NCBI RefSeq assembly: GCF_025060895.1
Contig: NZ_JANZKV010000104.1
Coordinates: 33,944-71,110 of the forward strand
Length of the DNA stretch: 37,167 bases
Reading direction: 5' to 3'
Origin: Stieleria sedimenti
Lineage (GTDB): Bacteria; Planctomycetota; Planctomycetia; Pirellulales; Pirellulaceae
The notes beneath the pieces were generated by a model. It was not told the DNA's origin. It saw only the letters and a list, made by a program, of their open reading frames with translations, and searched no databases. Both the position numbers and the translations under genes were made by a program. Shown here one piece after another: positions 1 through 8,068 of this stretch (positions within the stretch are counted from its first letter, which is position 1; each line of letters starts with the position of its first letter).

Positions 1-1
1 A

Positions 2-110
2 GGCCTCGGGCAACGTCGGAGTGCCCGGCCGCTTACGCGTCGCGGCTCACAAAACCGACAGCCCGCAAGCCCTCCGGTTCCGCATCGTTGCCAAACACCG
101 GAGGGCTCGC
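2..110. repeat. Dispersed modular palindromic repeat, left copy
   Basis: Bases 2-66 match the reverse complement of 37098-37162 at about 61 of 65 positions, so the two window ends carry inverted copies of one element. Bases 65-78 and 97-110 form a hairpin with 14-base arms and one wobble pair, built on CCCTCCGGT and ACCGGAGGG. The same hairpin module occurs at 1513-1583. No open reading frame fits the element. It resembles the short intergenic palindromic repeats common in planctomycete genomes. Bases 111-216 hold only the flank of this element and no recognisable gene. Confidence 0.75.
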
Positions 111-216
111 GCCCTGCCGCTAACAAATCGCATCAACGTGGCCTGATGCCCGACACGTGAGCGAGTATCGCCGCGTGACCCCTTGCTGACGCATGCGGGC
201 CGCAATTGACAATCCA

Positions 217-1029
217 CTACCCGCGTGGAGTGAAATTGAATTGCTTGCTTTTGGAAAAGAATTCCAGCGGATTGTCGTAAACGACTTTGCGGATCAGGGA
301 TTCCGACAGACCGCGACGTCGCATCTCGAAGATCAGATCCGGGACCGCGGTCGGTTTACTCGGCCCCCAATCGCCGGCCGAATTGACCAATAACCGCTCG
401 CCACCGGTCTGCTCGATCATGTCGACCGCTCGCTCGGGCGTACATTTGGTGACCGGGTAGAGCGTCATCCCGCCCCAGAACCCGCGATCCAACACTTCGC
501 CGATCGTGTGTTCTTCGACGTGATCGACCAAAATCCGATCTCGATCCAGACGCTTGTCATCGCACAACATGTCCAGAATCATCCGCGTCCCCTGGTATTT
601 GTCTTCCAGGTGCGGCGTGTGAATCAAAATGGATTGGCCATGCTCGGCCGCCAGATCCAGATGCTCTAAGAAAATCGTGGCCTCGTTTTTGGTGTTCTTG
701 TTCAGCCCGATCTCGCCGATCCCCAGCACATTGGGCTTGTCCAAAAACTCGGGAATCATCGCGATCACGTCGCGCGACAGCTGGACGTTTTCGGCTTCTT
801 TGGCGTTGATGCACAACCACGTGAAATGCTGGATGCCGTATTGCGCCGCCCGAGCCGGCTCGGTTTCGGTCAACTGACGAAAGTAATCACGGAATCCGTC
901 GACGCTGCCCCGGTCATATCCTGCCCAGAACGCCGGTTCACTCATCGCCACGCAGCCCATCCGCGCGAGGGTCGCATAATCGTCCGTCGTGCGGGAAACC
1001 ATGTGAATGTGCGGGTCGATGTAGTCCAT
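217..1029 (-). CDS. TatD-family metal-dependent hydrolase, EboB-like
   Basis: This 270-residue protein is a TIM-barrel amidohydrolase of the TatD type. Visible metal ligands are the N-terminal HxH (H7, H9), E106 in GIGEIGLN, H137 in ILIHTPH, H170 in ILVDH and D220 in NSAGDWG. The opening DPHIHM followed by SRTTDDY, and the EPAFW segment near residue 31, are more typical of the EboB branch than of DNase-type TatD. EboB belongs to the ebo gene cluster, implicated in moving or modifying precursors of secondary metabolites in cyanobacteria and other bacteria. The usual partners (UbiA-type prenyltransferase, dehydroquinate-synthase-like EboD, EboE, EboF) are absent from this window. It follows the small gene at 1157-1432 in the same direction, with a 127-bp gap. 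The family call is firm; the EboB subfamily and the substrate are inferred. Confidence 0.85.
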   Translation of the reverse strand: MDYIDPHIHMVSRTTDDYATLARMGCVAMSEPAFWAGYDRGSVDGFRDYFRQLTETEPARAAQYGIQHFTWLCINAKEAENVQLSRDVIAMIPEFLDKPNVLGIGEIGLNKNTKNEATIFLEHLDLAAEHGQSILIHTPHLEDKYQGTRMILDMLCDDKRLDRDRILVDHVEEHTIGEVLDRGFWGGMTLYPVTKCTPERAVDMIEQTGGERLLVNSAGDWGPSKPTAVPDLIFEMRRRGLSESLIRKVVYDNPLEFFSKSKQFNFTPRG

Positions 1030-1156
1030 ACGTCATCTATGTCAGTGAAAGTGAAAGTTGACCGCGACGATGCACCACTCTCTGGGGCATCGATCGATAA
1101 AAGTCATCGCGCGGCTCGTTCGGTGACCTGCATGAAGTTTAACGCAAGCCCGACGT

Positions 1157-1432
1157 TTACGCTTCTGTGATCCCCAGCTGTTGACGCCAATCGGTGTCGT
1201 ACTTTCGCGAAAACAATTGCTGCAACTGCTCCGCCCGACTCGGCTCGTCGGACAACAGAATCTTCGTCGCCTCGATCAACAGCTCGCGTTTCGATTTTGC
1301 CGGCTCGTCGAGCGGCGCTGTTTCACATGCCCGGTCGATTCGATCCAGCGTCGCGGCAACTTCCAACAGCTTGGCTCGGACCTCCAAAAACGATTCCGCG
1401 ACAATTTGATCGCCGTTTCGCACGTTTGTCAT
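1157..1432 (-). CDS. Small hypothetical protein upstream of the TatD-like hydrolase
   Basis: This is a 91-residue, mostly helical and charged protein with no signal peptide or membrane segment. I do not recognise a family. It has a plausible globular composition (heptad-like stretches around residues 14-35 and 46-75) and lies just upstream of the TatD-like gene on the same strand, so the two may be co-transcribed. The start is the ATG at 1432. It could be a small accessory or dimerisation protein, but nothing in the sequence fixes a function. Confidence 0.6.
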   Translation of the reverse strand: MTNVRNGDQIVAESFLEVRAKLLEVAATLDRIDRACETAPLDEPAKSKRELLIEATKILLSDEPSRAEQLQQLFSRKYDTDWRQQLGITEA

Positions 1433-1494
1433 AAAATTGCTCGATGATTAAAAATGCCGGCTCTGTCGTTCATTCGGTTCGCCCCTGCAGCGTT

Positions 1495-1622
1495 ACGCTG
1501 TGAAGCATTTTTTAGCGGTAGGGCGCGAGCCCTCCGGTGTTTCGGTAACGATGAGGAACCGGAGGGCTTGCGCCCTGCCGCTAAAACCTCGCAAAACGCT
1601 GGAAATAAATGCTTCACAGCGT
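1495..1622. repeat. Nested inverted-repeat element (MITE/REP-like)
   Basis: An outer perfect 16-bp inverted repeat (1495-1510 against 1607-1622, containing TGAAGCATTT) encloses an inner 26-bp inverted repeat (1513-1538 against 1558-1583) with two wobble pairs. The inner arms begin TAGCGGTAGGGCGCGAGCCC. The inner hairpin is shared with 65-110, and the outer module plus TAGCG segment recurs at 37062-37097. It lies between the small gene at 1157-1432 and the end of the M50/HlyD gene at 1723, and could act as a bidirectional RNA hairpin. No transposase is present. Confidence 0.8.
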
Positions 1623-1722
1623 GACCTCCAGCGCTCCGTCATTTGATCCTCGTTCAGGAGATCATACCAGTCAGTATAACCCAGTCAGCGATCTTCGCTC
1701 GACTCCCCCAAAGGACACATGG

Positions 1723-3984
1723 TCAAAGACCTCGATACTCCGACGCCGCGATTCGACGTAATCGATTCCACAGACTGGTCGGGTCCACGTTGATTTCCGC
1801 CAGGGCGACCGACCGCAAGGGCAACGGGGGCGACGAAGCATGCTCGAGCGTGATGCGGACAAAACCATTCGCCTCCGACACGTCAAGTAGCGGCTCCGAA
1901 TCCACAGCTTTGGCAAACAATTCCGGTGGGATCGACTCTTCGGCGGCACGTCCATGCGGTCGCACCGTGTTTTGAGTCACTACCCCTTGCATCTGACCGC
2001 GCGATCGTGATGCGTGGCGAATCCGCACGTGCTGTCCTGCGCGAATCAGGTCCACGTGACTCTGGTCCACCAGCGCGACACCCTTTCGATGCTCGGGGTG
2101 CCCGACCCAGCCCATCAATGTGCCCGACGGAACCCATTGCCCGGGACGCCACTTTCGATTCCGAGCATCGACCGGGGTCGGGATCGAATGCGTGAAGCGG
2201 CCGGGGGAACGGGCGACCAGCGTCAATCGTTGCTCGCGTTGGGCAATCAACCGACGATGCTTCTCCGCCGCCTCGCTGCGTTTCAACGCAACGGACAAGG
2301 CCGCGGAGTTTTCAGCTGGGGTGCCCTTGCGTGACTGCCACGCGGCGACGAGCGCGGTGGCCACGGCAAGTTCCGCATCGGACTGAGCCAGTTCGTCCTC
2401 GAGTTCGTCGTTCCGCAACCGGATCAGCAGTTGGCCAGATTCAACGATCGTCCCCGACTCGGCCAGCTCGACGATGCGTCCCGATTCAATCGCATGCAAT
2501 TCCTGCTGCTCCGCGGCGACCACCAACACCGGCACGACGATTCGCCTGGAAAACGGAATCACCATACCGATCCACAGCAACCCGACCGCGGACGCGACAA
2601 ACAGGATCGCTCGGCGATGATTCCACCATTGTCGGCGATGCGCCGCGGCAGCCTGATCGGTGGAAACTTGACCCGACCGCAGCCTCGCATCGGGGGACCG
2701 CAGCACCGAGGTGATGGCCCGCAAGATCATCGATCCCAACAACGCCGCGGCAAACGCGGCGCCCAACCAGCCCAGCCCCAGATCGACGGATCCGTGGTAG
2801 ACCAAGAGCGTCAGCAGCCCGACGACGAACAACCGATACAGCGAGCTGGCGGCGGCATAGAACACCAGCGCCGTCGTTGGCACGGCACGCCCGATTTGCG
2901 GAACCACGTCGGCGTCGGCCGCTTCGCCCCACACCCATTTACGAACCACGTTCCGCATCGCCTGATTGGCTCTCGGAGAAAGATTCGGAACTCCGATCCA
3001 ATCGGCCAACATGAAATAGCCGTCGTAGCGCAACAGAGGATTCCCATTGATCAACACCGTCGAGACGCAACAAACCACCATGACGACGAGCGCCAAATCG
3101 TGAACGATCGACGCATCTGTCACGGCCCACACGATGGTTGCCAGTCCGGCAAGACACAATTCGGCCATCATGCCTGCGGCGGAAACCAGAACCCGCCGGC
3201 TGCGTCTTGGAACACGCCACAAATCGGAAACATCACAGTACAAACAGGGCGCTCCGAACAACAACATCACGCCCAGCTCACGGCACTCCGCCCCGACCCA
3301 TCGACAGGCCACGACGTGCGCCAATTCATGAATCGATTTGGCCGCCGCAATCGTGACCAACAACAAAACAAACCACAGGGGATCGCGGCGGGCAAAGGCG
3401 CGTGAGAGTTCGCCCGCCAACACGTCGAACCGGGCAACCAGCAACGCGATGGAAATCACTGCCAGGCCGATCAAGCCGATCCACAGCGCTTTCGAGCTTG
3501 ACCATCGCTTGGCTGACTCGGGAATCCGGAACCAGGCGTTCGGGTTCAGCCCCGGCAATCGGAACGCAACCATCTTGCCCAACCATCCGCCCAACCGAGT
3601 GGACAAGGGAAACCCTGCGTGTTGGCCCAGCGATTGTTCAAACACCGCCCGATCGATCGGCCCGCCGCTGCCGACCGTCACCAGCAATCCTTTCCGACGA
3701 GCCTGCGCGTAAAACGAGACCAACGCATCCACGCTGGATTCCAACGGCTTGATCGTCGCGGCGGCAATCTGGCAGAGCTCGCGGATCGAGCGACCGCCAT
3801 CGGCCAGCTCCAACAAACGCTTTTCGATTTTCGAAAGGCAAAACCATTCACCGGCCAAGGGATCGTTCACGACCCAATAGCCTTCGGCGGCCCCGATTCC
3901 GTCCACCCAACGGAAATGGAGATCGCCGCGAAGTCGCCAGACGTCGCGATCGTTTCCCTTCGCCGATGCCGATGGATTCACCAA
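1723..3984 (-). CDS. M50-type membrane metalloprotease fused to a HlyD-like domain
   Basis: This 753-residue protein is a multi-pass membrane protein of the site-2-protease (M50) fold. Residues 35-105 look like a PqqD-type winged-helix module (WVVNDPLAGEWFCLS). Membrane segments lie near 168-186, 203-216 and 262-312. The zinc motif HELAH is at 219-223 and the second motif NPLLRYDG at 315-322, so both catalytic elements are intact. After further membrane helices, residues about 490-690 form a periplasmic HlyD/lipoyl-like hairpin domain (IESGRIVELAESGTIVESGQ). It is the last gene of a three-gene unit and overlaps the preceding adaptor gene by 7 bp. The start is a TTG at 3984, with a GTG at 3981 as alternative. 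Related M50 plus HlyD pairs occur with peptide export clusters, but no ABC transporter or peptide gene is visible here. Fold and motifs are firm; the substrate is unknown. Confidence 0.85.
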   Translation of the reverse strand: MVNPSASAKGNDRDVWRLRGDLHFRWVDGIGAAEGYWVVNDPLAGEWFCLSKIEKRLLELADGGRSIRELCQIAAATIKPLESSVDALVSFYAQARRKGLLVTVGSGGPIDRAVFEQSLGQHAGFPLSTRLGGWLGKMVAFRLPGLNPNAWFRIPESAKRWSSSKALWIGLIGLAVISIALLVARFDVLAGELSRAFARRDPLWFVLLLVTIAAAKSIHELAHVVACRWVGAECRELGVMLLFGAPCLYCDVSDLWRVPRRSRRVLVSAAGMMAELCLAGLATIVWAVTDASIVHDLALVVMVVCCVSTVLINGNPLLRYDGYFMLADWIGVPNLSPRANQAMRNVVRKWVWGEAADADVVPQIGRAVPTTALVFYAAASSLYRLFVVGLLTLLVYHGSVDLGLGWLGAAFAAALLGSMILRAITSVLRSPDARLRSGQVSTDQAAAAHRRQWWNHRRAILFVASAVGLLWIGMVIPFSRRIVVPVLVVAAEQQELHAIESGRIVELAESGTIVESGQLLIRLRNDELEDELAQSDAELAVATALVAAWQSRKGTPAENSAALSVALKRSEAAEKHRRLIAQREQRLTLVARSPGRFTHSIPTPVDARNRKWRPGQWVPSGTLMGWVGHPEHRKGVALVDQSHVDLIRAGQHVRIRHASRSRGQMQGVVTQNTVRPHGRAAEESIPPELFAKAVDSEPLLDVSEANGFVRITLEHASSPPLPLRSVALAEINVDPTSLWNRLRRIAASEYRGL

Positions 3985-5162
3985 TCAATCTCCACATGAT
4001 CGCCGGGGAAAAAGGCGCCGCCGTCGAGCCGAACCAAAAACCGAAATTCGCCGCTGACCGAATCTCGTTCGGAGCTAACGAAATCGATCGTGCCTTCGAC
4101 CTCGCGGTCCGCGGAAGACAGACGCACCCGTTGACCGCGTGTGGGTCTGACCAGCCCGCTGAAAAAACCTTCCGCATGCAGTTGATCAAGATTGATCACG
4201 CGAACCACCGAGTCTCCGGGTCGAACCCATTCGCCGCTGCGTTTATAGATTTCGACGACCACTCCATCGATCGGTGATGCGACCCGATGCCGTGCAACGG
4301 TCAACTCCTGAATCTGAAGCGTCTTCTGTTTCGACTCGATGTCCAAGCGCAACGACTCCGCGTCGGCCACCGCAACGGATCGTCGCAACTCCGCCCGTTG
4401 GGCCGCCAGTTCGGCGATCTTCACCCCCTGGACTTCACCCTCGGCCGAAAGCTGATCCATCCTCCGCTGAAACTCCGCCTCCACGCGTTCCAAGCGTGAA
4501 CGATCGTATTTCAGTCGAAGGTTTTCCAGCTCGGAATCGGAGACGCTGTCGGCGAATTGTTGACGCGCACCGATCGCACGCGACCATTCGTTCTTGGCCA
4601 CCGCTTCCGCTTTTTCGGCGGCCGACACACGCACCTGACTGAGCGATTTTTCGGAGGCGATCTTGGCCAACAAACGTTGTTGCTGCAACACGGCTTCCTT
4701 CTCGTTGGACTCCGTTTCGGCAATCTTGTCGTCGCGGTATTGGCTCGATCGTTGCCGACTGATCGCCAACTCCGTCGCCGCCAGTTCGCGCTGCGCTTCG
4801 CTGATGCGGTCGTCGATTCGAGCGATGACTTGCCCCGCTTTGACGGTATCCCCCAATCGAACATCCAGACTCTGGATCGGTCCTGGCTCAAGCGCCGGAA
4901 CCTCGACTTGATCGATCAACTTGATCAACAGCGGACCGACCACCTGGGGATCCTCCGCCCGGATCGTCGACCATGGCAACACCATCACCAACCACGCCTG
5001 GGCAAGCGTGAGCCTCGCCGCCCGACCGATGCCTCCCCGAAGGTTGATCCAACTGTTTTGACCCCGCCGTGTTGACGTCACGACGCCGGGCAGCGTCTCG
5101 ATCACACGCTGACTGCCCGCTCGCTGCACTCCGGTTCGAATTCGATGTCGATTCACAACCAT
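3978..5162 (-). CDS. HlyD-family periplasmic adaptor protein
   Basis: This 394-residue membrane-fusion (adaptor) protein belongs to the HlyD/RND-adaptor family. A hydrophobic anchor or signal lies at residues 50-69. The first lipoyl half follows at 84-117 (VRLGDTVKAGQVIARIDD). A long charged coiled-coil hairpin spans about 120-300. The second lipoyl half begins near 308 (VASPIDGVVVEIYKRSGEWV), followed by a beta-barrel region. I chose the ATG at 5162 because it overlaps the upstream stop by 10 bp (ATGGTTGTGA), which suggests translational coupling; the frame stays open further upstream but reads as a shadow. Adaptors of this kind normally link an inner-membrane pump to an outer-membrane channel, yet no RND or ABC pump is adjacent. 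The family is certain; the partner is unknown. Confidence 0.88.
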   Translation of the reverse strand: MVVNRHRIRTGVQRAGSQRVIETLPGVVTSTRRGQNSWINLRGGIGRAARLTLAQAWLVMVLPWSTIRAEDPQVVGPLLIKLIDQVEVPALEPGPIQSLDVRLGDTVKAGQVIARIDDRISEAQRELAATELAISRQRSSQYRDDKIAETESNEKEAVLQQQRLLAKIASEKSLSQVRVSAAEKAEAVAKNEWSRAIGARQQFADSVSDSELENLRLKYDRSRLERVEAEFQRRMDQLSAEGEVQGVKIAELAAQRAELRRSVAVADAESLRLDIESKQKTLQIQELTVARHRVASPIDGVVVEIYKRSGEWVRPGDSVVRVINLDQLHAEGFFSGLVRPTRGQRVRLSSADREVEGTIDFVSSERDSVSGEFRFLVRLDGGAFFPGDHVEIDW

Positions 5163-6937
5163 CCCCACAATCTGAGTTGTTCGATGACTTTGCGACAGAG
5201 CACGAACCCCGCCGCCGCTCGGTTGCAATCGATCCAGCCGACGACGCCCGCGTCCGCAGCGAACGTTGCGTCCTGGTCGTTGGGCTGGATCGACGCGGTG
5301 ACGACCAACCGGCCGAAACGGTCCAGTGACGCCGCTTGGTCCAAGCCAAGCAATGTGCCCAGCCGCTGACGCTGCGGTTCGGAACGGATTCGAAAGTGAC
5401 ACTCGATCGGGGCGTCGTCTTGCCGCTCGGCGGCCGCCGACACGTAGCCGAACTCCTGGTCCGGCACGTCCAATTCCACCCGGTACCCGTCCTGTTGATT
5501 GATCACGCGAATCACCGAATCCCCCATGCGCACCGGGCGTGGCGTTTGCAGTTGCCCGCCGTCATCGGGCGTCACCAACGTCACCGTTCCGTCGATCGGG
5601 CTGCGCACGACCATGTCAGCCTGGCGTTGCTGCAGCAACGTGATCTGCCTGTCCAGCCCCTCTCGTCGAGCTTCCAGGACGCGGCGATCGGAGGCAACGT
5701 CCTTGGAAGAATCGTCACCGCGGCGCGTCGCCGCGATTTGCAACTGTTCCTGCACCGCGACCGATTCGCCGCGCAAACGAGTGATTTGCAAGTCCAGCTC
5801 GTGACTGGAGAATTCGCAAAGTACCTGACCGGCGCTCACCCGCATCCCAGACTCGCACGCCATCCGCTGGATTTGTCCGGTCACCGGCGCGTACACCGTG
5901 TATTGGGTGCGCGGAACGATGCGACCGTCGGCGGCAACACGAATCGTCATCGGATACAAGCATAGGAACGCTAACAGAACGGCCGCCGCAGCGATCCGCC
6001 ATCGGCTGGAACGCTGCCCGAGCCAATCGCGTCCCCGACGCAGGTAACCGTGGGGCCGCGATCGCAACACGTCTCGGATCGCCACATCGAATAACTGGCG
6101 TTGCGCCGGGGTGAGATCGGCTGAACGTCGCTGGTCGGCATCGAAGACCTCTCCGATCACCAACACCTGGCCGGCCCCAAGTCGTGTGGCCAACAATTGA
6201 TCGGCGTGACCGGATTGCAGAAACGTCGCGACCGCGTCGTCGTCTTCTCCGCGAAATGTGACCGCGGCGTGTTGCGGTACATCAAACGGTTGATTGAGCT
6301 GCTGGTCGATCGTGGTTGCGATCGCCTGGGTCTGATGGACTTGATCGGCGCGGGGATCGAACCGAGCTTGGACCGAGGATCCGAACAGTTCAAAGCGGGC
6401 ACCGCGACGCAGCAGCAAGCTCAATCGATCCACCTGCATCAATGATCCCAGCTCGACCGCGATGCGATGCGAACGTTCGCCCCACCGGCCGTCGCCCCAC
6501 CGGCCGTCGTCGAACAGCCGATCGCTCAACAGAGAAACCAAATTGAGTTCGTTTTCGGTTTCGTCCAGACGGATTCGAGCGATCGCACCAACCAGCAACC
6601 CGCCGATGGCAGGCAACGCTTCTTCGATCGCCCGCCGAGTGGTCGTGTCGGACGCCGAGTCCGGACGCAGCCAGACTTGAATCGACAGCGCGGATGCGTC
6701 AGTCACCGCGGCGTCCCATCCAAGGTCCGCGGCCCGTGACGGCCGATCCCCGACCGTACATAGCGGCCGGTCCATCGGATCACCGTGACAATCGATCTCG
6801 ACCGCCGCCACCGCAGGCAGCTGCTCCATCAGCTCACCGCCGGTCCGCAGAAACAGCCCGCGATCAAACGCCGACTTCAATCGTGTCTCAAGCCTCGCGA
6901 TGACCACCGCGCAAGCGTCCCAGGGATCATTGGACAT
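5153..6937 (-). CDS. Cytoplasmic GAF-like module fused to a HlyD-type adaptor
   Basis: This is a 594-residue protein. Residues 1-305 are a soluble cytoplasmic region with the feel of one or two GAF-like domains (for example VDRLSLLLRRGARFELFGSS near 169-188). A single membrane segment lies at about 313-331. A periplasmic HlyD adaptor follows: first lipoyl half near 345-380 (VYAPVTGQIQRMACESG), short coiled coil, second lipoyl half near 440-475 (VVRSPIDGTVTLVTPDDGG), then a barrel. A short internal duplication, DGRW-GDGRW, lies at 144-152. It is the first gene of the three-gene unit and overlaps the next by 10 bp. Joining a sensor-like cytoplasmic domain to a periplasmic adaptor suggests that a cytoplasmic signal or partner controls the complex. 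The HlyD part is firm; the GAF assignment is tentative. Confidence 0.8.
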   Translation of the reverse strand: MSNDPWDACAVVIARLETRLKSAFDRGLFLRTGGELMEQLPAVAAVEIDCHGDPMDRPLCTVGDRPSRAADLGWDAAVTDASALSIQVWLRPDSASDTTTRRAIEEALPAIGGLLVGAIARIRLDETENELNLVSLLSDRLFDDGRWGDGRWGERSHRIAVELGSLMQVDRLSLLLRRGARFELFGSSVQARFDPRADQVHQTQAIATTIDQQLNQPFDVPQHAAVTFRGEDDDAVATFLQSGHADQLLATRLGAGQVLVIGEVFDADQRRSADLTPAQRQLFDVAIRDVLRSRPHGYLRRGRDWLGQRSSRWRIAAAAVLLAFLCLYPMTIRVAADGRIVPRTQYTVYAPVTGQIQRMACESGMRVSAGQVLCEFSSHELDLQITRLRGESVAVQEQLQIAATRRGDDSSKDVASDRRVLEARREGLDRQITLLQQRQADMVVRSPIDGTVTLVTPDDGGQLQTPRPVRMGDSVIRVINQQDGYRVELDVPDQEFGYVSAAAERQDDAPIECHFRIRSEPQRQRLGTLLGLDQAASLDRFGRLVVTASIQPNDQDATFAADAGVVGWIDCNRAAAGFVLCRKVIEQLRLWGWL

Positions 6938-6964
6938 GGCAGAACCAGCGGCTTGGCATGGTAG

Positions 6965-7252
6965 CTAGCCCTCCCGCACAGCATTCAATCGCTGCTTCAA
7001 TGATGCAAACCGGTACATGCCGATCACTCCGACGATCGCCCCCGCCGCGATCAGCCCCCAACCCAGTAACACAAAACTGTACGAAACGTCCAAGAATTCG
7101 ACCAGCGAAACTCCGGTCGCGACCAGCATCAACGCGCTGCGACCGTAGGCCAACAGCGTGCGTTCGTTGGCAAGGTCCGTCCGGACCAGGGCGAGGTTGG
7201 GGGCAGGCTGGCCACTCATCGGAGGAGGCGATTGTTCACTCTGCGAACTCAT
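6965..7252 (-). CDS. DUF202-family small membrane protein
   Basis: This 95-residue protein has the DUF202 (YidH-like) signature LANERTLLAYGRSALML at residues 27-43, then two hydrophobic segments (about 36-54 and 58-80) and a short basic tail. Residues 1-20 form a Pro/Ser/Gln-rich cytoplasmic lead. I start it at the ATG at 7252, because the open frame upstream is low quality and lacks family similarity. It lies 27 bp upstream of the three-gene HlyD/M50 unit on the same strand and so may be its first gene. DUF202 proteins have no established biochemical role. Confidence 0.85.
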   Translation of the reverse strand: MSSQSEQSPPPMSGQPAPNLALVRTDLANERTLLAYGRSALMLVATGVSLVEFLDVSYSFVLLGWGLIAAGAIVGVIGMYRFASLKQRLNAVREG

Positions 7253-7656
7253 CAGCGTTTCTATGGCAGTTAGCGGAACCCGCTCCATCGGCCGCACGGA
7301 CGGACGTGAAACTGAACAACGAACGACAGCAAAAGCAACAAGCTTAGCAACCGACGGCCGCCGAAGAGGGGAGGAGAGCCCTAAATCTTGCGGATTGGTT
7401 GACCTGTGCGGTCGTGAAAAATCCCCCGTAATACCCATTCCACCCATCCCCCCTGTTGATTCGAGTCCAGCTAGAAAAGTTTTTGTCACGCACATGTTTT
7501 CCACCAAGCTCCCACTCAACCACGGAATCTTCACTAACCCTTCATGTCGCCTAGGCTTACGTCGACGACTGGACGACGCGTCGACGGCTGGGGGCGCCGT
7601 GAAGATCCACGTAACCCATTTGCAGGCAAAGGGTTGCAAATCGTCTTGGAATTTCA

Positions 7657-7684
7657 TTGACACCCCAAAAGCAATCTCTAAGAT
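7657..7684 (+). promoter_or_regulatory. Candidate sigma70 promoter for nrdJ
   Basis: TTGACA at 7657-7662 is a perfect -35 box. TAAGAT at 7679-7684 matches four of six -10 positions, with a 16-bp spacer. The promoter points toward nrdJ, whose start lies about 385 bp downstream. It was identified by eye only. Confidence 0.4.
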
Positions 7685-7725
7685 TCTCCCCGTCGCCCAT
7701 ATTTAGTGCCGGCCGCGGCAAATCC

Positions 7726-7739
7726 CACTACCGGTAGTG
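7726..7739. promoter_or_regulatory. 14-bp perfect palindrome, possible operator
   Basis: CACTACCGGTAGTG is a perfect 14-bp palindrome about 42 bp downstream of the candidate -10 box of nrdJ. A dyad at this position could bind a dimeric repressor or form a short RNA stem. It does not resemble the AT-rich NrdR box. Confidence 0.35.
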
Positions 7740-7774
7740 ACATCATTACTGATATTGCTGGATTGAAAGCGAGT

Positions 7775-7854
7775 GGCCCTTAGGAAGACTAGCACGGTCG
7801 GGAAGGATCCCAGGAGGACTTCTTTGCCGCTGTCTCGGCATCCTCATGTGGGCT
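7775..7854 (+). ncRNA. Candidate structured leader RNA upstream of nrdJ
   Basis: A hand fold gives a branched domain. GGCCC (7775-7779) pairs with GGGCT (7850-7854). AGGA (7782-7785) pairs with TCCT (7841-7844). Inside lie a hairpin GGGA-AGGA-TCCC at 7800-7811 and a hairpin TGCCG-loop-CGGCA at 7825-7840. Such a closed multi-branch unit in a long leader suggests a cis-regulatory RNA. I cannot match it to the cobalamin riboswitch. The stems are short, so this is a proposal, not an established structure. Confidence 0.3.
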
Positions 7855-7927
7855 GACGTGATTGATGTGTTCTTATTTCCCTTTTTCACGGACGACCAAA
7901 ACCATTCAATCAGTGCAATGAGCCCCC

Positions 7928-7944
7928 CCGGCAGAGCCTGCCGG
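7928..7944 (+). promoter_or_regulatory. Stable leader hairpin before nrdJ
   Basis: CCGGCAG (7928-7934) and CTGCCGG (7938-7944) form a perfect 7-bp GC-rich stem with a 3-base loop. No T-run follows, so it is not a conventional terminator. It lies about 125 bp before the nrdJ start, preceded by a C-run and followed by GGAGGAG-like purines. Confidence 0.4.
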
Positions 7945-8068
7945 AGGAGTTTTCATGCCGACGAGGCGGCGCACGATGCGGGGCAAAAAACCTTCGCGTC
8001 GGACGACCTACTGAAGGATATTCGAATGGAGTTGGTCCCACGGACGATTCACGGAGTTTGTTTCAACG

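Larger units (their letters stand above)
7253..8068 (+). other. Long intergenic region and probable nrdJ leader
   Basis: These 816 bases separate the divergent DUF202 gene and nrdJ. I see no convincing gene; the open frames present have no domain-like composition. The region holds a sigma70-like promoter (7657-7684), a 14-bp palindrome (7726-7739), a foldable segment (7775-7854) and a strong hairpin (7928-7944), listed separately. If the promoter is real, the transcript has a leader of about 375 nt, unusually long. I looked for the B12 box of a cobalamin riboswitch and did not find a convincing one. Confidence 0.6.

Noticed and set aside
7690-8068. Cobalamin riboswitch upstream of the B12-dependent reductase
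   Set aside because: The segment near 7920-7945 recalls the CCTGCC part of a B12 box, but it is explained by a simple 7-bp hairpin and the rest of the conserved core is not visible. A covariance-model search would decide.
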